Shown: positions 63,713 through 64,000 of the stretch, piece after piece | Layout of the letters: each line of letters opens with the position of its first letter | Position numbering within the stretch: position 1 is the stretch's first letter | NCBI GenBank assembly: GCA_963700865.1 | Contig: CAVOZC010000018.1 | Span: 930,001 to 994,000, forward strand | Length of the DNA: 64,000 bases | Origin: CAVOGJ01 sp963700865 | GTDB taxonomy: Bacteria; Planctomycetota; Planctomycetia; Pirellulales; Pirellulaceae | Reading direction: 5' to 3' | Notes under the pieces: generated by a model | Told to the model about the DNA's origin: nothing | The model's input: the letters and a program-made list of their open reading frames with translations, nothing else | The model's database searches: none | Program-made: the position numbers and the translations under genes

Positions 63713-64000
63713 ATGACTCATCTGAACTCGGCAACCACCAATGTCGCCCACCGTCCGGCTGCCCGCCATCCGGTCGGCCCGCGGTTGAAGGTCGTACTCT
63801 ATGTGGTCTTCGCCCTTTTTGCCGTGCTGGGTGTAAATGCGGTTTATTTACTCGCCGTTCGCTGGCTCGAATGGCAGACGGGTCAAACGTATCAGAATTT
63901 CTTTTACCTCGAGATGTTTCTACTTCACCTGGTATTGGGATTGCTGCTGGTCGTGCCCACGCTTGTGTTTGTCGCCTTGCATATCCGGAACACGTATCGC
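63713..64000 (+). CDS. Membrane protein, N-terminal part only
   Basis: The first 96 codons run off the end of the window. Hydrophobic segments lie at about residues 26-47 (VVLYVVFALFAVLGVNAVYL) and 67-89 (FLLHLVLGLLLVVPTLVFVA), with HIRNTYR after the second. It is not an FtsX-type permease start. It is probably cotranscribed with the ABC ATPase gene 10 bp upstream. Family unknown. Confidence 0.65.
   Translation, partial: MTHLNSATTNVAHRPAARHPVGPRLKVVLYVVFALFAVLGVNAVYLLAVRWLEWQTGQTYQNFFYLEMFLLHLVLGLLLVVPTLVFVALHIRNTYR

Overview
The window looks like a chromosomal segment of a planctomycete, probably Pirellulales-like. The evidence is lineage-typical gene content: two DUF1559 proteins with pseudopilin N-termini, dockerin-like EF-hand pairs followed by PEP-CTERM tails, many Ser/Thr kinases, an SHD1-domain protein, a DUF1080 hydrolase, tig followed by two clpP genes, and small membrane proteins starting with an NPYxxP-like motif. 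No rRNA or CRISPR is visible, and there is one tRNA (Gly, GCC).

Positions 1-12975 are an integron-type gene-cassette array without a visible integrase (a CALIN, or the interior of a sedentary chromosomal integron). Eleven attC-like sites can be folded by eye. Each has AAC and GTT ends 78-80 bp apart and a long imperfect inverted repeat. In most the left arm carries an extra G (C in one) and an extra A with no partner on the right arm. The cassettes carry a RelE/ParE-like toxin-antitoxin pair, a DUF4160/DUF2442 pair, three small membrane proteins, an ornithine cyclodeaminase-family enzyme, a non-coding cassette, a dead SHD1 gene and a DcrB-like protein. One ~508-bp cassette with no conserved reading frame occurs four times, twice in tandem. 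The array is interrupted at 5.6-11.9 kb by a junction of two broken genes, a TPR gene, a large zinc-dependent phospholipase-C-like gene and an IS91-type transposase remnant.

Positions 13-31 kb hold ordinary chromosomal genes: secreted and metallopeptidase genes, a methyltransferase, a crotonase, a terpenoid-cyclase-fold protein, glpK, lipoproteins, a matrixin-like PEP-CTERM protease whose reading frame runs into an SSB-like DUF3127 gene, a DUF1080 hydrolase, DUF4254, an M28 peptidase and an FHA protein. Positions 31-38 kb are housekeeping: tRNA-Gly, tig, clpP, clpP, a lipoprotein, mog, then cysH and an Rrf2 regulator behind a promoter overlapped by a Fur-box-like palindrome. A 79-bp tandem repeat (about nine units, each with a CCGAGCAAGCTCGG palindrome) follows at 38.5-39.2 kb. 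At 41.5-42.5 kb is a fused alkylguanine-transferase-like/endonuclease V repair protein.

Positions 44-55 kb form a dense signalling block: a kinase with a Cache-like sensor, an FHA/adenylate-cyclase protein, a kinase carrying SdrD-B-like and FG-GAP repeats, a sigma-54 activator without a receiver domain, an ECF sigma factor, and a kinase with a receiver-like tail. The right end has DUF1559 genes and a DUF1559 remnant next to REP-like palindromes, a GH18 protein, an amidohydrolase, smpB, an ABC ATPase and a partial membrane protein.

At least ten otherwise good genes are split by single-base frameshifts. This is best read as uncorrected indels in the assembly rather than mass pseudogenisation, so several entries below are given as joined, frame-corrected genes.
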